From: Lachnospiraceae bacterium 3-1
GTDB lineage: Bacteria > Bacillota > Clostridia > Lachnospirales > Lachnospiraceae
NCBI GenBank assembly: GCA_000403255.2
Contig: KE159575.1
Location: forward strand, 1 to 61,713
Length of the DNA stretch: 61,713 nucleotides
Direction of reading: 5' to 3'
Shown here one piece after another: positions 24,983 to 33,467 of this stretch. The first letter of the stretch is position 1. Every line of letters begins with the position of its first letter. Below the pieces are notes generated by a model. It saw only the letters and a program-made list of their open reading frames with translations, was not told where the DNA came from and made no database searches. A program made the position numbers and the translations under genes.

Positions 24983-25849
24983 TTATGCTGCTTTTTTAAG
25001 TTCCTCATCCTCCTTTTGTTGGGGTGTCATATAACCAATAGCACTGTGTATTCTTTTACGGTTATACCAGCCCTCTATGTATTCAAAGATTGCTCTGCGG
25101 GCTTCCGCTGAATCCTAATAGGTATGGAGATAGATTTCTTCCTTTTTCAGCACGGAATGGAATGACTCCATACAGGCATTGTCATATGGATTTCCCTTAC
25201 GGCTGAAAGAATGCAGGATTCCCCTGCTGGCCAAGTAGTTTTCAAATACCTGGCCTGTGTACTGGCTTCCAAGGTCGCTGTGCAAGATAATCCCCTCTGT
25301 ATCCGCGACATTCAGGCACGCATTCTTTACTGCCTGAACTGCCAGTTCCGCCGTCATAGATGTTCCATAGGCATACCCGATGATCTTGCGACTGCATAGA
25401 TCCATAACAGACGCCAGATAGGTCCATCCTTCTTTCTGAACATGGATGTAAGTAATGTCCGTACACCATTTTGGGTTGATGGTCTCCGTTTCAAAATCAC
25501 GCTTCAAAATATTTACCTTATTATCTGGGACGCTGCCATGATTGGCGCGGTGGTTGTGCTTCCTTACTACAACAGAGCGCAGCCCCTGCTCTGCCATATG
25601 CCTCTGCACCCGCTTGACACTGCAAGGTGTACCATTATCATTCAGTATGCGGCATATTTTGACAGCCCCATATCTCCGTTTTGAGTCCTCATATGCCTGT
25701 TTCACTTTCCGGCCGAATTCTTCAAACTCCTTTTGCTTATTTGAAGGTACACGAACCAGTGCCTTGTAATAAGTACTCCTTGGGAATTTCAAGGCGCTGC
25801 AAAGCTGGGATACAGAGTAATCGGTCAGGTTGTTCTGGATAAAAGTCAC
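24983..25849 (-). pseudogene. IS3-family transposase OrfB, premature TAG
   Basis: The integrase core is well preserved: NPKWCTDITYIHVQKEGWTY, SVMDLCSRKIIGYAYG, ILHSDLGSQYTG and GNPYDNACMESFHSVLKKEE (DDE residues D, D, E). After EIYLHTY a TAG (25115-25117) interrupts the frame, and the family C-terminus (RRAIFEYIEGWYNRKRIHSA) continues in the same frame to a stop at 24983. Loss of the last 43 residues probably inactivates it. Confidence 0.88.
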
Positions 25850-26002
25850 AATTTCGGCTGTTGTTCTTTTGCGAATATGGCGGTCGCTTTTTTTAATATT
25901 TCATTCTCAGTCTTAAGACGCTGGTTCTCTTTCTGGAGAGCCTTATACTCCCTGAGGGTAACCGTTTCCTCCTCTGATACTTTATAACTTCTCGGAATCT
26001 TC
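25846..26002 (-). pseudogene. IS3-family OrfA C-terminal remnant
   Basis: The leucine-zipper end of OrfA remains: LREYKALQKENQRLKTENEI and LKKATAIFAKEQQPKL-stop. An ATTAAAAAAAGC slippery run (25888-25894) is where OrfAB frameshifting normally occurs. The HTH half is lost. Confidence 0.7.
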
Positions 26003-26147
26003 AGCCCTTATTTCATGGGGCTTTCAGAACCTATTTTTCAAAAATCACCCACTTTTTTCTCAAAACCACTTGACAAACCAATCAAAAAATGCGGCGCTTC
26101 GCGCCCTTGATCAAAAAGTACATTTTTTTGATTGGAGGCCATTTTTG

Positions 26148-26486
26148 ATGTTACCTTATAACTCTGGCGGTCATGCCGCCTTTCAGTATACTTTCGTATC
26201 CCAGTTCCATAAATTTTACCCGGACCCCTTTGTGCTTCCCAAAAGCACTTGGGATTATATCGTGCAGTTCTGGTATCTTGATCTTTCCAAGACGGATTCT
26301 ATCATGCAGGAATGTTACTCTGTTTTTGGCCCGGAACCAAGGCTCCCTTCCTGCATGCTGCGCTCCTATCTGCTTGCTTTGAAACTGAAAGTTACTTCCA
26401 TCACTGTCTGGTGCCGCATGCTTAAGGAAACTCCGCTTTATGCCATCCTCAGCGGTTTCTCTTTCGGGAATGCCCTGTATCCTTGA
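26148..26486 (+). pseudogene. Transposase N-terminal fragment
   Basis: A 112-residue frame (FPYDPF-like N-terminus: QFHKFYPDPFVLPKSTWDYI, then RLPSCMLRSYLLALKLKV and LKETPLYAILSGFSFG) looks like the N-terminal domain of a DDE transposase. A stop follows and no catalytic part is found downstream. It sits between the IS3 remnant and a hairpin. Confidence 0.5.
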
Positions 26487-26641
26487 CGCTCCCACCTAAA
26501 GCACCTCCCCATAACGAAAAAAGGAAGCCCAAAGGCTCCCTGAAAAAATGCAAAAAAATAGACACCTGCTGTCATGGCAAGTGCCTATGTAAAAAATCTA
26601 TTCTATTTTTCTGCTGTTGTATCAGCCCTGCAAATGAGAAG

Positions 26642-27214
26642 TTATCTTTTTCTATCGCTTAAAATTTTTTCATTGAATCTATCAAGAAATTCTTTGGAAT
26701 TGACCCATGTAAGACTCCCATCCTCATTTGTGAAATCATAACCAGACAATTCATATAATGCAGTTGCACAAATATATTCATACATTCCCGCATTCGGACT
26801 TTTGTAGATAATCCAATATAACGGCTTCATAGCCAACTCACCCATATTCAGCACTTCATTATATTGTTCACTGTCAAATACCCTTGTCCAACCTTCAGTT
26901 ATCACTATTTCTGGATTTTCCCGCTCTGCTTCGACTTCTTCTTCAACTAATGCTCGAAGTTTCGTAGCAACTGCTTCTAATACTTCTGCATCTAAATTTT
27001 CCAAATAAAGTTCCTCATTAACTCCATCCTCTGTAATTTCAAGCCAACTCAAAGAATCTGTTTCAATAATTTCTTGCGATTCAATATGTTGATTTTTAGT
27101 TTCTTCTACCTGCTGAGTTGTATCAGCAGAAATATCTTCAACATCTTTATGGTTACATGATGTTATAAGGAATAAAAAAATTATAATACCAATCATTGAA
27201 GTAATCTTTTTCAT
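26642..27214 (-). CDS. Putative lipoprotein
   Basis: A 190-residue protein starting MKKITSMIGIIIFLFLITSC; the FLITSC lipobox at residues 15-20 marks it for lipidation and anchoring outside the membrane. The mature part is acidic with a glutamate-rich linker and an EGWTRVFDSEQYNEVLNMGE segment. It starts at 27212-27214 behind GGAGG; the longer frame is spurious. I do not recognise the domain. It stands alone between IS debris and phage remnants. Confidence 0.72.
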   Translation of the reverse strand: MKKITSMIGIIIFLFLITSCNHKDVEDISADTTQQVEETKNQHIESQEIIETDSLSWLEITEDGVNEELYLENLDAEVLEAVATKLRALVEEEVEAERENPEIVITEGWTRVFDSEQYNEVLNMGELAMKPLYWIIYKSPNAGMYEYICATALYELSGYDFTNEDGSLTWVNSKEFLDRFNEKILSDRKR

Positions 27215-27257
27215 GAATGTTTTCCTCCGATAAATTGCGACTTGTAAGTCATACTTA

Positions 27258-27302
27258 CAGCCTTTTTCCACTACCAATCATAGCAGAAAAAGGCTGTTTT
27301 TT
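27258..27302 (+). terminator. Hairpin with T-run
   Basis: CAGCCTTTTT pairs with AAAAAGGCTG and is followed by six T on the plus strand. No plus-strand gene precedes it, so it may be a remnant or act bidirectionally at the phage fragment's end. Confidence 0.6.
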
Positions 27303-27305
27303 CAA

Positions 27306-27470
27306 TCAAAATGCGTCCATTGCGGCCTGATCGCCAAGTACAGCGTAGGAAAATGAGTCATTCCTGCTCTCGCAGTACATATCATTGATAAGCCCGATGG
27401 AGAGCAGTTCCAAGTCCGCCATCGAAAGCCCTAGCTGCACACACCGCAGAAGGAACAGCGGCGTGGTCAT
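27306..27470 (-). CDS. Phage tail assembly chaperone, -1 frameshift extension (GpT-like)
   Basis: A 54-residue frame, MTTPLFLLRCVQLGLSMADL, then LLSIGLINDMYCESRND. It matches the second, frameshift-expressed part of tail assembly chaperones of Firmicute siphophages. Its ATG overlaps the stop of the preceding frame (ATGA). The A_AAA_AAC slippery site upstream puts the two in one -1 fused product. Together with its partner it is a two-gene phage island with no other tail gene nearby. Confidence 0.65.
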   Translation of the reverse strand: MTTPLFLLRCVQLGLSMADLELLSIGLINDMYCESRNDSFSYAVLGDQAAMDAF

Positions 27471-27757
27471 TTCCCGCTCAGTTGGGCGAAGTTTTTTTTA
27501 GCTTCAACATCCGTCTGCACGTTCAGCCCCCACAGTTCTATCAATTGCGGCAGTACTTGGTATATTGAAAATGTGTTGAAACCGTCCAGCCACTCGTCCA
27601 CTTCATTGGGAATCTGCGGGTCGGCGTGCTTTTCCATTGTATAGGCGATATTCTCGAACATCTCCAATGAGAATAAATCGAGGTTGGAATTCTCCTCATC
27701 ACCCTCTCCTATCCTGCATAAAATGTCCCATCGGTGGAAATTTCCATAAATTTCCAT
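27467..27757 (-). CDS. Phage tail assembly chaperone (GpG-like), possibly 5'-truncated
   Basis: A 96-residue frame with EMFENIAYTMEKHADPQIPN and STYQVLPQ-type helices (FNTFSIYQVLPQLIELWGL), as in tail chaperones encoded before the tape-measure gene. Near its 3' end lies A_AAA_AAC (27497-27491), in phase for a -1 shift into the next frame. No ribosome binding site is visible before the ATG at 27757, so the true 5' end may have been lost. Confidence 0.6.
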   Translation of the reverse strand: MEIYGNFHRWDILCRIGEGDEENSNLDLFSLEMFENIAYTMEKHADPQIPNEVDEWLDGFNTFSIYQVLPQLIELWGLNVQTDVEAKKNFAQLSGK

Positions 27758-27823
27758 TGCCTGTTACCAGTATGGCCCGGAAAGCGCTGCCTTAATCATT
27801 TATGCATAAAAAAAACAGCAGAA

Positions 27824-28006
27824 TCACCTCCGCCGTTTTTTCCTCCCGTATATACCCGCTTCAATCCCGTCCGGCCCGCAATACAGCCTTACCAGTTTTC
27901 CGCAGTGCTGGCATTTGATCTCCAGGACAGTCCACTCCGTCTCCATCCCCTCATCGTCCAAAATGCGCCGCCTGCATTTGGGGTTGGGGCATTTGATCAC
28001 TTCCAT
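27824..28006 (-). CDS. Small zinc-ribbon (Com-like) protein
   Basis: A 60-residue protein with two cysteine pairs, IKCPNPKCRRR and IKCQHCGKLVR, forming a probable zinc knuckle, and a very basic C-terminus (YGRKKRRR). It resembles the Com-type small zinc-finger proteins of phages and the zinc ribbons found next to phage tail genes. AGGAGGAGG precedes the ATG at 28006. It may bind nucleic acid. It probably belongs to the same phage remnant. Confidence 0.6.
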   Translation of the reverse strand: MEVIKCPNPKCRRRILDDEGMETEWTVLEIKCQHCGKLVRLYCGPDGIEAGIYGRKKRRR

Positions 28007-28092
28007 CTGCCGCCTCCTCCTTTGCTCAACTCCGGCCAATAGCCGGACTTATTTTCTGGTTTCCACCACCGCCTCCCTGCACTGATATGGAA

Positions 28093-28137
28093 CAAGGGAA
28101 CCAGACAGAACGTGAAGTGTTCCTGTTTGGTTCCCTT
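28093..28137. terminator. Strong bidirectional hairpin
   Basis: AAGGGAACCA with further pairing of ACAG/CTGT and TGGTTCCCTT forms a long stem. It lies 27 bp beyond the stop of the minus-strand gene 28164-28730 and before the zinc-ribbon gene. Confidence 0.7.
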
Positions 28138-28163
28138 TTATCATTTGTGCTTTGTTTGTAATC

Positions 28164-28730
28164 CTACTTATCCAGAAAATCCCAGAACTGCTTATAATCC
28201 AGATATCCTTTCAGATTCCCGGCATCATACTGCGTCTGCATGGCATCCTTTAAAACGCTGATCCAGTCTTTCATCCCGAACAGGTCATCATGTGTCCTGT
28301 TGTCAGCGCCATGCTGATTTGCCCCTGCCCTGATAAAAGCGGACTGTGCGCCCGGACATTCCCCGCTTGCCGATAAGTGGCTGGAATATGTAAACATATC
28401 AATATAATCACTGCCCATTGTATCAACTTTTGACACATCCACCATGCGTTCTGTCACATTTCCGTCTTTATCCCATACCTTCACCTTATATACCGGATTC
28501 GCAGGGTCAAAGTCCTTTGGCTGGTAGACCGTAAGGGAATAATCCGCCCCGCACATTGAGCCGATTGACTTTCCATCCTTATCGTTTGAAATATGTAACT
28601 CAAATGTTCCGCCGGATGACTGTGCTGCCGGAACCATGTTGCACATCTGGTCAGCATAATTCCTTCTTGCCCTTCTTGTCTCATACCCTGCTGCCGGGTA
28701 TCCTGCTGCTCCTATTCCATTAACATTCAT
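28164..28730 (-). CDS. Unknown MNVNGIG-type protein 1
   Basis: A 188-residue protein beginning MNVNGIGAAGYPAAGYETRR. It shares this N-terminus with the next gene (28982-29527), while the rest diverges. It has no signal peptide or membrane segment; the middle is strand-rich (TFELHISNDKDGKSIG) and the end helical (LKGYLDYKQFWDFLDK, matching YWDFMNKK of the paralogue). GAGGGTGAAAGG precedes the ATG. It lies downstream of the AgrC/AgrA-type genes in the same orientation. Function is unknown; a conserved Gly-rich start with an intact helical end suggests a recognition or export role for the N-terminus (inference). Confidence 0.65.
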   Translation of the reverse strand: MNVNGIGAAGYPAAGYETRRARRNYADQMCNMVPAAQSSGGTFELHISNDKDGKSIGSMCGADYSLTVYQPKDFDPANPVYKVKVWDKDGNVTERMVDVSKVDTMGSDYIDMFTYSSHLSASGECPGAQSAFIRAGANQHGADNRTHDDLFGMKDWISVLKDAMQTQYDAGNLKGYLDYKQFWDFLDK

Positions 28731-28981
28731 TTCCTTTCACCCTCCATTATTTTTAATATTGCGGCTCCTCTGTCGGTCAGAGCCGCCCCTGCTCTCTTGA
28801 TCTAAGTCCGAGCAGTTTATTGCTCCATGCAAATGTGCTTTATTTATGTTCCTCGGTCAAATTCCATACCGACTTTCACCTCCGTTCACTGCTCCCCGAT
28901 TCCCCAATCTGCCGGAACGCCGGGGATGCCTGCCCTGCCTTGTCAGACTGTGGCTTATCGGGGATATACGTCTATTGGATT

Positions 28982-29527
28982 CTATTTCTTGTTCATAAAA
29001 TCCCAATATGCCTGCATACTGTACTGATAGTATGCCGCCGCTTTTTTCTGGCTCAACAGTTTCATATCGCTAATCTGCTTTTGGAACATATCCATGAAAT
29101 TGGTCCTATCGTTCAATCCCATCATTCCCGTTTCAGGCGGTAATGATGTAAGCCCTCCATTCTTATCTACACCCATATAGGATTCCAATGCTGTCATTTC
29201 CACTAATGAAGCATTCCGGGGATTTATCTTGTTGATATGTATGGTCTGCTCAAATTCATTCCCATTCTCATCAACACCTTTTGCAATCACAGTCGGATCA
29301 TCCTCTGTTGAGCCTTCCGCATATTTGATGTAGAAAGACAGCCCTGTCCCGTTACCGCCAGAGTACAGCATATCATCCGTTTTCATATAGACAATAGATG
29401 TATGTGGCTTTGCGCCTGCCACATTGTTTACCTGCTCCGCAAAACTCCTTCCTGCCGCATTCTGCTGTGCCTTTCTTGCTCCCTGCCATGCCGGATATCC
29501 TGTTGTTCCTATTCCATTTACGTTCAT
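28982..29527 (-). CDS. Unknown MNVNGIG-type protein 2
   Basis: A 181-residue paralogue of the preceding entry: MNVNGIGTTGYPAWQGARKA with a following SFAEQVNNV motif, a beta-rich middle and a C-terminal QYSMQAYWDFMNKK. It lies 55 bp after the histidine kinase gene with its own GGAGG site. A 7-bp stem (GCGGCTC/GAGCCGC, 28761-28786) lies between the paralogues; otherwise the 250-bp gap holds nothing. The pair is the likely output of the neighbouring two-component system. Confidence 0.65.
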   Translation of the reverse strand: MNVNGIGTTGYPAWQGARKAQQNAAGRSFAEQVNNVAGAKPHTSIVYMKTDDMLYSGGNGTGLSFYIKYAEGSTEDDPTVIAKGVDENGNEFEQTIHINKINPRNASLVEMTALESYMGVDKNGGLTSLPPETGMMGLNDRTNFMDMFQKQISDMKLLSQKKAAAYYQYSMQAYWDFMNKK

Positions 29528-29581
29528 TTTTCAAATCCTCCACTTTAATCTATTTTCGAGTTTCATTTAATACACGGTCAT

Positions 29582-30994
29582 TTACTTACCTTCTCCCACC
29601 TCCCCCTGCTGTAGCATTACCGTCACATGGAACACATCGCCTTTCACTTTTATGTTTACACCGCCGAAATACCTCTCTGCCACATCACGCACGTTCTCCA
29701 ACCCAATCCCATGTTCCGTGATAATCCCCGGCAGGGTACTCTGTTTCGTTGTCGGAAGAGCCAGACCTCCGTCCGTCTGCACAGGTACAGTCCCGTCAAA
29801 GCTATTCTCAACCTCCAACAATAGAAACTGCTTTTTCCGTTTCAGCATAAGACGTATGAAACCTTTCCCCGATTCCAGCTTCTCACAGGCTTCTATGGCA
29901 TTATCCAGAAGATTGTTCAGGATAATCCCTAAATCAAATACCGGGATTTCCCCTCCGTACCGGAAATCTGCATCAAATCGGATTCCCACTTTTTCAGCCC
30001 TGCGGCATTTGTCATTGATGATGACATCTGTGACTGCATTTCCCGTCACATACTTATATTCCAGTTCCTGCATGGTCTCATCCATCCGCCGTACATAATC
30101 TTCTATCTCCCCATACTCCCCGGCTCCTGCCAGTCCTTTGATATTCGCCATATGATTCTTCATCTCGTGCCGCACCTTTCGGATGCTTCCATAGAAATTC
30201 TCCGCTTCTTCCAGACGCTTCTTCATGGCCTTGACCTGCTGTTCCTCCACGAAATGTTTCTGCCTCTCGGCAAGCAGGACACGGTATTTCTGCCAGAAAT
30301 AAATCAATGCGGCTTCCCCCGCAAATATAAAAACAGCTATCATGGGAATCTTCCAAAGCAAATCCGGCTTCTCGTCAAACAACATAAAAAATCCTGTATC
30401 TATTTTTACAGTCAGCAGCCCATTCACTGCCCCTGCGATCATGCTCCCCACAAAATTCAATACGGAAAGCAGGCAGACATCCTGCCATGCCATGATATCC
30501 ACCCCTTTGATGCTCCTACTCAGAATAATCGTCATTGCCACCAATAATGCCGAGTAGGAAAATACTAAGCAGAACATTCCGACCGCCATGCAGTGATACA
30601 TTTCCTGCAAATAACTATCCTGCATCATATCCAGGCTTTTCAGCATTTCATCTACTATTTTTCTGTAAATACTGCTCGCCATCAAATAGCCAAGGCAATG
30701 GAGGTTATAAAAAGCGAGCATCACAAATACTGCTTTTCCAATCTGCTTTTTATAACATATCCCGGTAAAGCCCATTATTGCGAAAGCTGAAACGCCATAC
30801 CGCACCCAAGCGGCACACGGAAGGAATCCTATCCCTATATTTGCAAGGATAAACAGCACTGCCGCAATGCCATCCCTTTTTCCTTTTTTCCCTCTGAAAG
30901 CCGCCGTCCACAAAACAAGGAACATGATGGCTTGTACGGCAATCTTCCATATATCCAAGATGCTATTCACTATTTCAAACGCTGGCTGGCTCAT
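29582..30994 (-). CDS. AgrC-type sensor histidine kinase (GHKL)
   Basis: A 470-residue membrane sensor. About seven transmembrane helices fill the first 230 residues. A linker coiled coil (VKAMKKRLEEAENFYGSIRK) leads to the H-box VRHEMKNHMANIKGL (phospho-acceptor His), the N-box GIILNNLLDNAIEACE and GIGLENVRD. This is the AgrC/VirS/ComD class, usually sensing peptides. It overlaps the response-regulator stop by 4 bp (ATGA). No AgrB/AgrD gene is seen nearby, so the signal is unknown. Confidence 0.9.
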   Translation of the reverse strand: MSQPAFEIVNSILDIWKIAVQAIMFLVLWTAAFRGKKGKRDGIAAVLFILANIGIGFLPCAAWVRYGVSAFAIMGFTGICYKKQIGKAVFVMLAFYNLHCLGYLMASSIYRKIVDEMLKSLDMMQDSYLQEMYHCMAVGMFCLVFSYSALLVAMTIILSRSIKGVDIMAWQDVCLLSVLNFVGSMIAGAVNGLLTVKIDTGFFMLFDEKPDLLWKIPMIAVFIFAGEAALIYFWQKYRVLLAERQKHFVEEQQVKAMKKRLEEAENFYGSIRKVRHEMKNHMANIKGLAGAGEYGEIEDYVRRMDETMQELEYKYVTGNAVTDVIINDKCRRAEKVGIRFDADFRYGGEIPVFDLGIILNNLLDNAIEACEKLESGKGFIRLMLKRKKQFLLLEVENSFDGTVPVQTDGGLALPTTKQSTLPGIITEHGIGLENVRDVAERYFGGVNIKVKGDVFHVTVMLQQGEVGEGK

Positions 30995-31721
30995 AGGCTT
31001 TCCTCCGAAATGTAATCCATGTACGCCTGCACAAAGCCGTCATATTTATACCTTGAAAGAAGCAGCTTATCCCCGTTCGCCATCCTTACCTCCGTCTTAT
31101 CGTAACCCTCCACATGGAAAAGGTTGATAAGGTATCCCCGGTGGATGCGGTAGAACTGCCCCGCCAGCTCCTCCTCCAAATCCCCGATTTTCGCATAGTA
31201 TTCCATACTTCCGTCTTTCAGGTACAGGATGATATTGTGGTTCCGGCTTTCCATGTAATAAATGTCATTCAGCGGTATTGCCTTTCCTCGCCGCCATACT
31301 GGATCACAAGTTTTTTCTTCCGCTGCTCCGCCTCGGATAAAACCTGCCCCGCCGCCCGTCCGAACACCTCTGCGAATTTCTGTTCGTCCACGGGCTTTAC
31401 CAGATACTGGAACGCCCCTACGTCAAATGCGTCATACACATATTTTTCATACCCTGTCACAAAAATGATGATAGGCTGTTTCTGCGCCTCCATGCCCCGG
31501 ATATGCCTTGCCAGTCCCATGCCGTCCAGACCTGCGCCGGAGCCGCCCATCTCTATGTCCAGAAAAATAATGTCATGCTCCTTACCGTCCGAGAGGTACG
31601 CATCGGCAGAGGCATATTCCGTGATGCCGCACTCCCCTCCCTGCTTTTTGATGAGCGAAACAAGGTAAGACCTTATATTTTTTTCATCATCACACACCGC
31701 AATTTTTATCGTTTCTGCCAC
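30991..31721 (-). pseudogene. AgrA-type response regulator (REC-LytTR), frameshifted
   Basis: The first frame (31721-31269) holds a receiver domain: IAVCDDEKNIRSYL, DIIFLDIEMGG (phospho-Asp) and YLVKP. The second (to 30991) holds a LytTR DNA-binding domain: SRNHNIILYLKDGSMEYYAK and FYRIHRGYLINL. At GAGGAAAGGCAATACC (about 31277) one base is missing; an added G would join REC and LytTR in frame. The start is a GTG. The defect may be real, which would leave the kinase without its partner, or it may be a sequencing error. Confidence 0.78.
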
Positions 31722-31774
31722 CTCCAGTCCTCAACTAACTTATCGGAAAAATAAGGGCGATTTCTAACGTCTAC

Positions 31775-31804
31775 TTCGTGAATGGTTAATCTGGCTACGT
31801 GAAT
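31775..31804. promoter_or_regulatory. Direct repeats, candidate LytTR-domain binding site
   Basis: TTCGTGAAT (31775-31783) and TACGTGAAT (31796-31804) repeat with a 21-bp period, the spacing used by AgrA/VirR-type LytTR regulators, about 55-85 bp upstream of the response-regulator start. The consensus match is inferred from spacing and position. Confidence 0.5.
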
Positions 31805-31970
31805 CGCAGATTTTTTGTTTTTGAAAGCCCAAATCAGCCCTAAAGTTTTTCGCCATTCGTCCGATATAGGGGAAACGCAAACCGCCGTGTAAGCATATTA
31901 CCTCTTATTCCCCCACTTTCCAAGTGATTTCCCTTATCAGGCCGCCCGGCCTGCCTGCGGAAACGGCAGA

Positions 31971-32007
31971 CCGCCGCATATGGCGGATGATGGCCATAGT
32001 GCGGCGG
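31971..32007. terminator. Strong hairpin downstream of the SDR gene
   Basis: CCGCCGCA...ATGGC pairs with GCCAT...TGCGGCGG. On the plus strand it is followed by TTTATCTTTT. The minus-strand SDR gene ends 34 bp away. No gene was found in 31805-32040. Confidence 0.6.
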
Positions 32008-32040
32008 TTTATCTTTTGTAGAATTCATAAATACCTATTT

Positions 32041-32832
32041 TCACATACGTTGCTGATTATGAGCTGAATTTCCTGCATAGGGAAACAACGGGTCAGACAA
32101 CCGGAAACTGAAACTCTCCCTGTCTACCAGCCCCACCACCTTTTCACTGTCATACAGTTTAAGCAGGAATCCGGCCATCTCTTTGCTTGTGTGATATGTT
32201 CCGAAAGATTTATCATAGTCGTATTCACTGACATTATTTGCCACCATGCCGAACTCCGTCTTTGTCGCCGCAGGCGCCAGCACCTTTGCTTTCATTTTCG
32301 CTCCTGCCTCTTTCAGTTCCCATGCCAGCCCCTCCGTGAAAGTGCTGACATAAAACTTCGCCGCACAGTATGCCACAGCCGTAGGCACAATGGTATAGCC
32401 TCCACATGAAGATACATTGATAAGCTGTGTCCCCTCTGCGTCCTTATAGTTGCGGACAAACAGTGAGGACAATATTGTCAGTGCCTCTATATTCAGATGC
32501 AGCATTGTCTCAATTTTTTTCAAGTCCTGATCTGCCACGCTACTATAATTTCCAAAACCTGCATTGTTCACCCATGTCTCTATCCCATAATCTTTCAGCT
32601 CCTCATAAAACTGGTACGCATTTTCCGGGACGGATAAATCCGTACTTCGGATAACGATATCCAAATCCTGGTATTCGTCCAGTATCTCCTTTTTCAGCAT
32701 CTTAAGATTATCCATGCGCCTTGCTACTATGACCAGATTTTTTCCCCGCCTTGCAAACGCCTTTGTCGTCTCACGCCCAATGCCGGAGCTTGCCCCGGTG
32801 ATGACTGTATATTTTCCTTTTTCCTGAACCAT
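32041..32832 (-). CDS. Short-chain dehydrogenase/reductase
   Basis: A 263-residue classical SDR with an N-terminal NAD(P)-binding motif TGASSGIG (about residues 12-19), basic residues after strand 2 (VARRMDNLKML) suggesting NADP, the structural NNAG motif, and the catalytic S-Y-K set (INVSSCGGYTIV, then AYCAAKF). The start at 32830-32832 follows AAGGAGG. It is divergent from a MerR regulator whose operator lies in its promoter, so it is a probable stress- or electrophile-induced reductase. The substrate is not predictable. Confidence 0.88.
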   Translation of the reverse strand: MVQEKGKYTVITGASSGIGRETTKAFARRGKNLVIVARRMDNLKMLKKEILDEYQDLDIVIRSTDLSVPENAYQFYEELKDYGIETWVNNAGFGNYSSVADQDLKKIETMLHLNIEALTILSSLFVRNYKDAEGTQLINVSSCGGYTIVPTAVAYCAAKFYVSTFTEGLAWELKEAGAKMKAKVLAPAATKTEFGMVANNVSEYDYDKSFGTYHTSKEMAGFLLKLYDSEKVVGLVDRESFSFRLSDPLFPYAGNSAHNQQRM

Positions 32833-32864
32833 TTGATAATCCTCCTTCGATTTGGTATAATCCA

Positions 32865-32895
32865 ACCATACAATGTAGAGTGAACTCTATGTCAA
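32865..32895 (-). promoter_or_regulatory. MerR-type promoter of the SDR gene
   Basis: On the minus strand TTGACA and TATGGT are separated by 19 bp, too long for unaided RNA polymerase. The spacer contains the dyad TAGAGT-tc-ACTCTA. This is the classical MerR operator, activated by DNA untwisting. Confidence 0.88.
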
Positions 32896-32915
32896 TAGGA
32901 TTGGAGTGATTTTTT

Positions 32916-33296
32916 ATGGAATATTCCATCGGGGAATTTTCAAAGCTGACGGGGCTTGGCATCCATACCCTGCGCTACTATGAGCAGGAAGGGCTGATTG
33001 CCCCGGAGCGCAATTCCGGCAACCGCCGCTGCTATTCCGATAAAGACCTCACATGGATTGCATTTATCAAACGCCTGAAAGATACGGGGATGCCTATCAA
33101 AGAAATCAGGCACTATGCAGAACTCCGGGCAACAGGTGATCCCACCCTTTCTGACAGGATGGAAATGCTGGTGCAGCACCGACAGGCGCTCAATGAGCAG
33201 ATTGCACGGCTGCAGGAGCATAAGATAAAACTGGATGAAAAAATTGAGTTTTACAGAAATGAGATTAAGCGAACACAGAAGATTGTTTCTTCCTAA
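32916..33296 (+). CDS. MerR-family transcriptional regulator
   Basis: A 126-residue protein: MEYSIGEFSKLTGLGIHTLR with RYYEQEGLIAPERNSGNRRC is the MerR winged HTH, followed by MPIKEIRHYAELRATGD and a C-terminal coiled coil (RLQEHKIKLDEKIEFYRNEI). It lacks the cysteine cluster of metal sensors, so it is closer to the AdhR/YyaN group that senses aldehydes or thiol stress. It is divergent from the SDR gene, whose promoter has a 19-bp spacer. Confidence 0.9.
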   Translation: MEYSIGEFSKLTGLGIHTLRYYEQEGLIAPERNSGNRRCYSDKDLTWIAFIKRLKDTGMPIKEIRHYAELRATGDPTLSDRMEMLVQHRQALNEQIARLQEHKIKLDEKIEFYRNEIKRTQKIVSS

Positions 33297-33467
33297 GCAT
33301 TACTCTGCCGGAAAAGGCAACAGTTCCTTTTCCGGCTTATCCTTTATTCCATCTCCCTGAACGTGCCAGCCATTCCCCCGACAAGGTTCCACTGGCGCCG
33401 CATATAGGATTTCAGATTTTCCGTGCTTTGCCGATAATCCACGCAAGCCATTTTCGGATTATTAAAA

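Noticed and set aside
31840-32028. 62-codon frame next to the SDR gene
   Set aside because: It is formed largely by the GC-rich hairpin at 31971-32007, has no ribosome site and has low-complexity composition.
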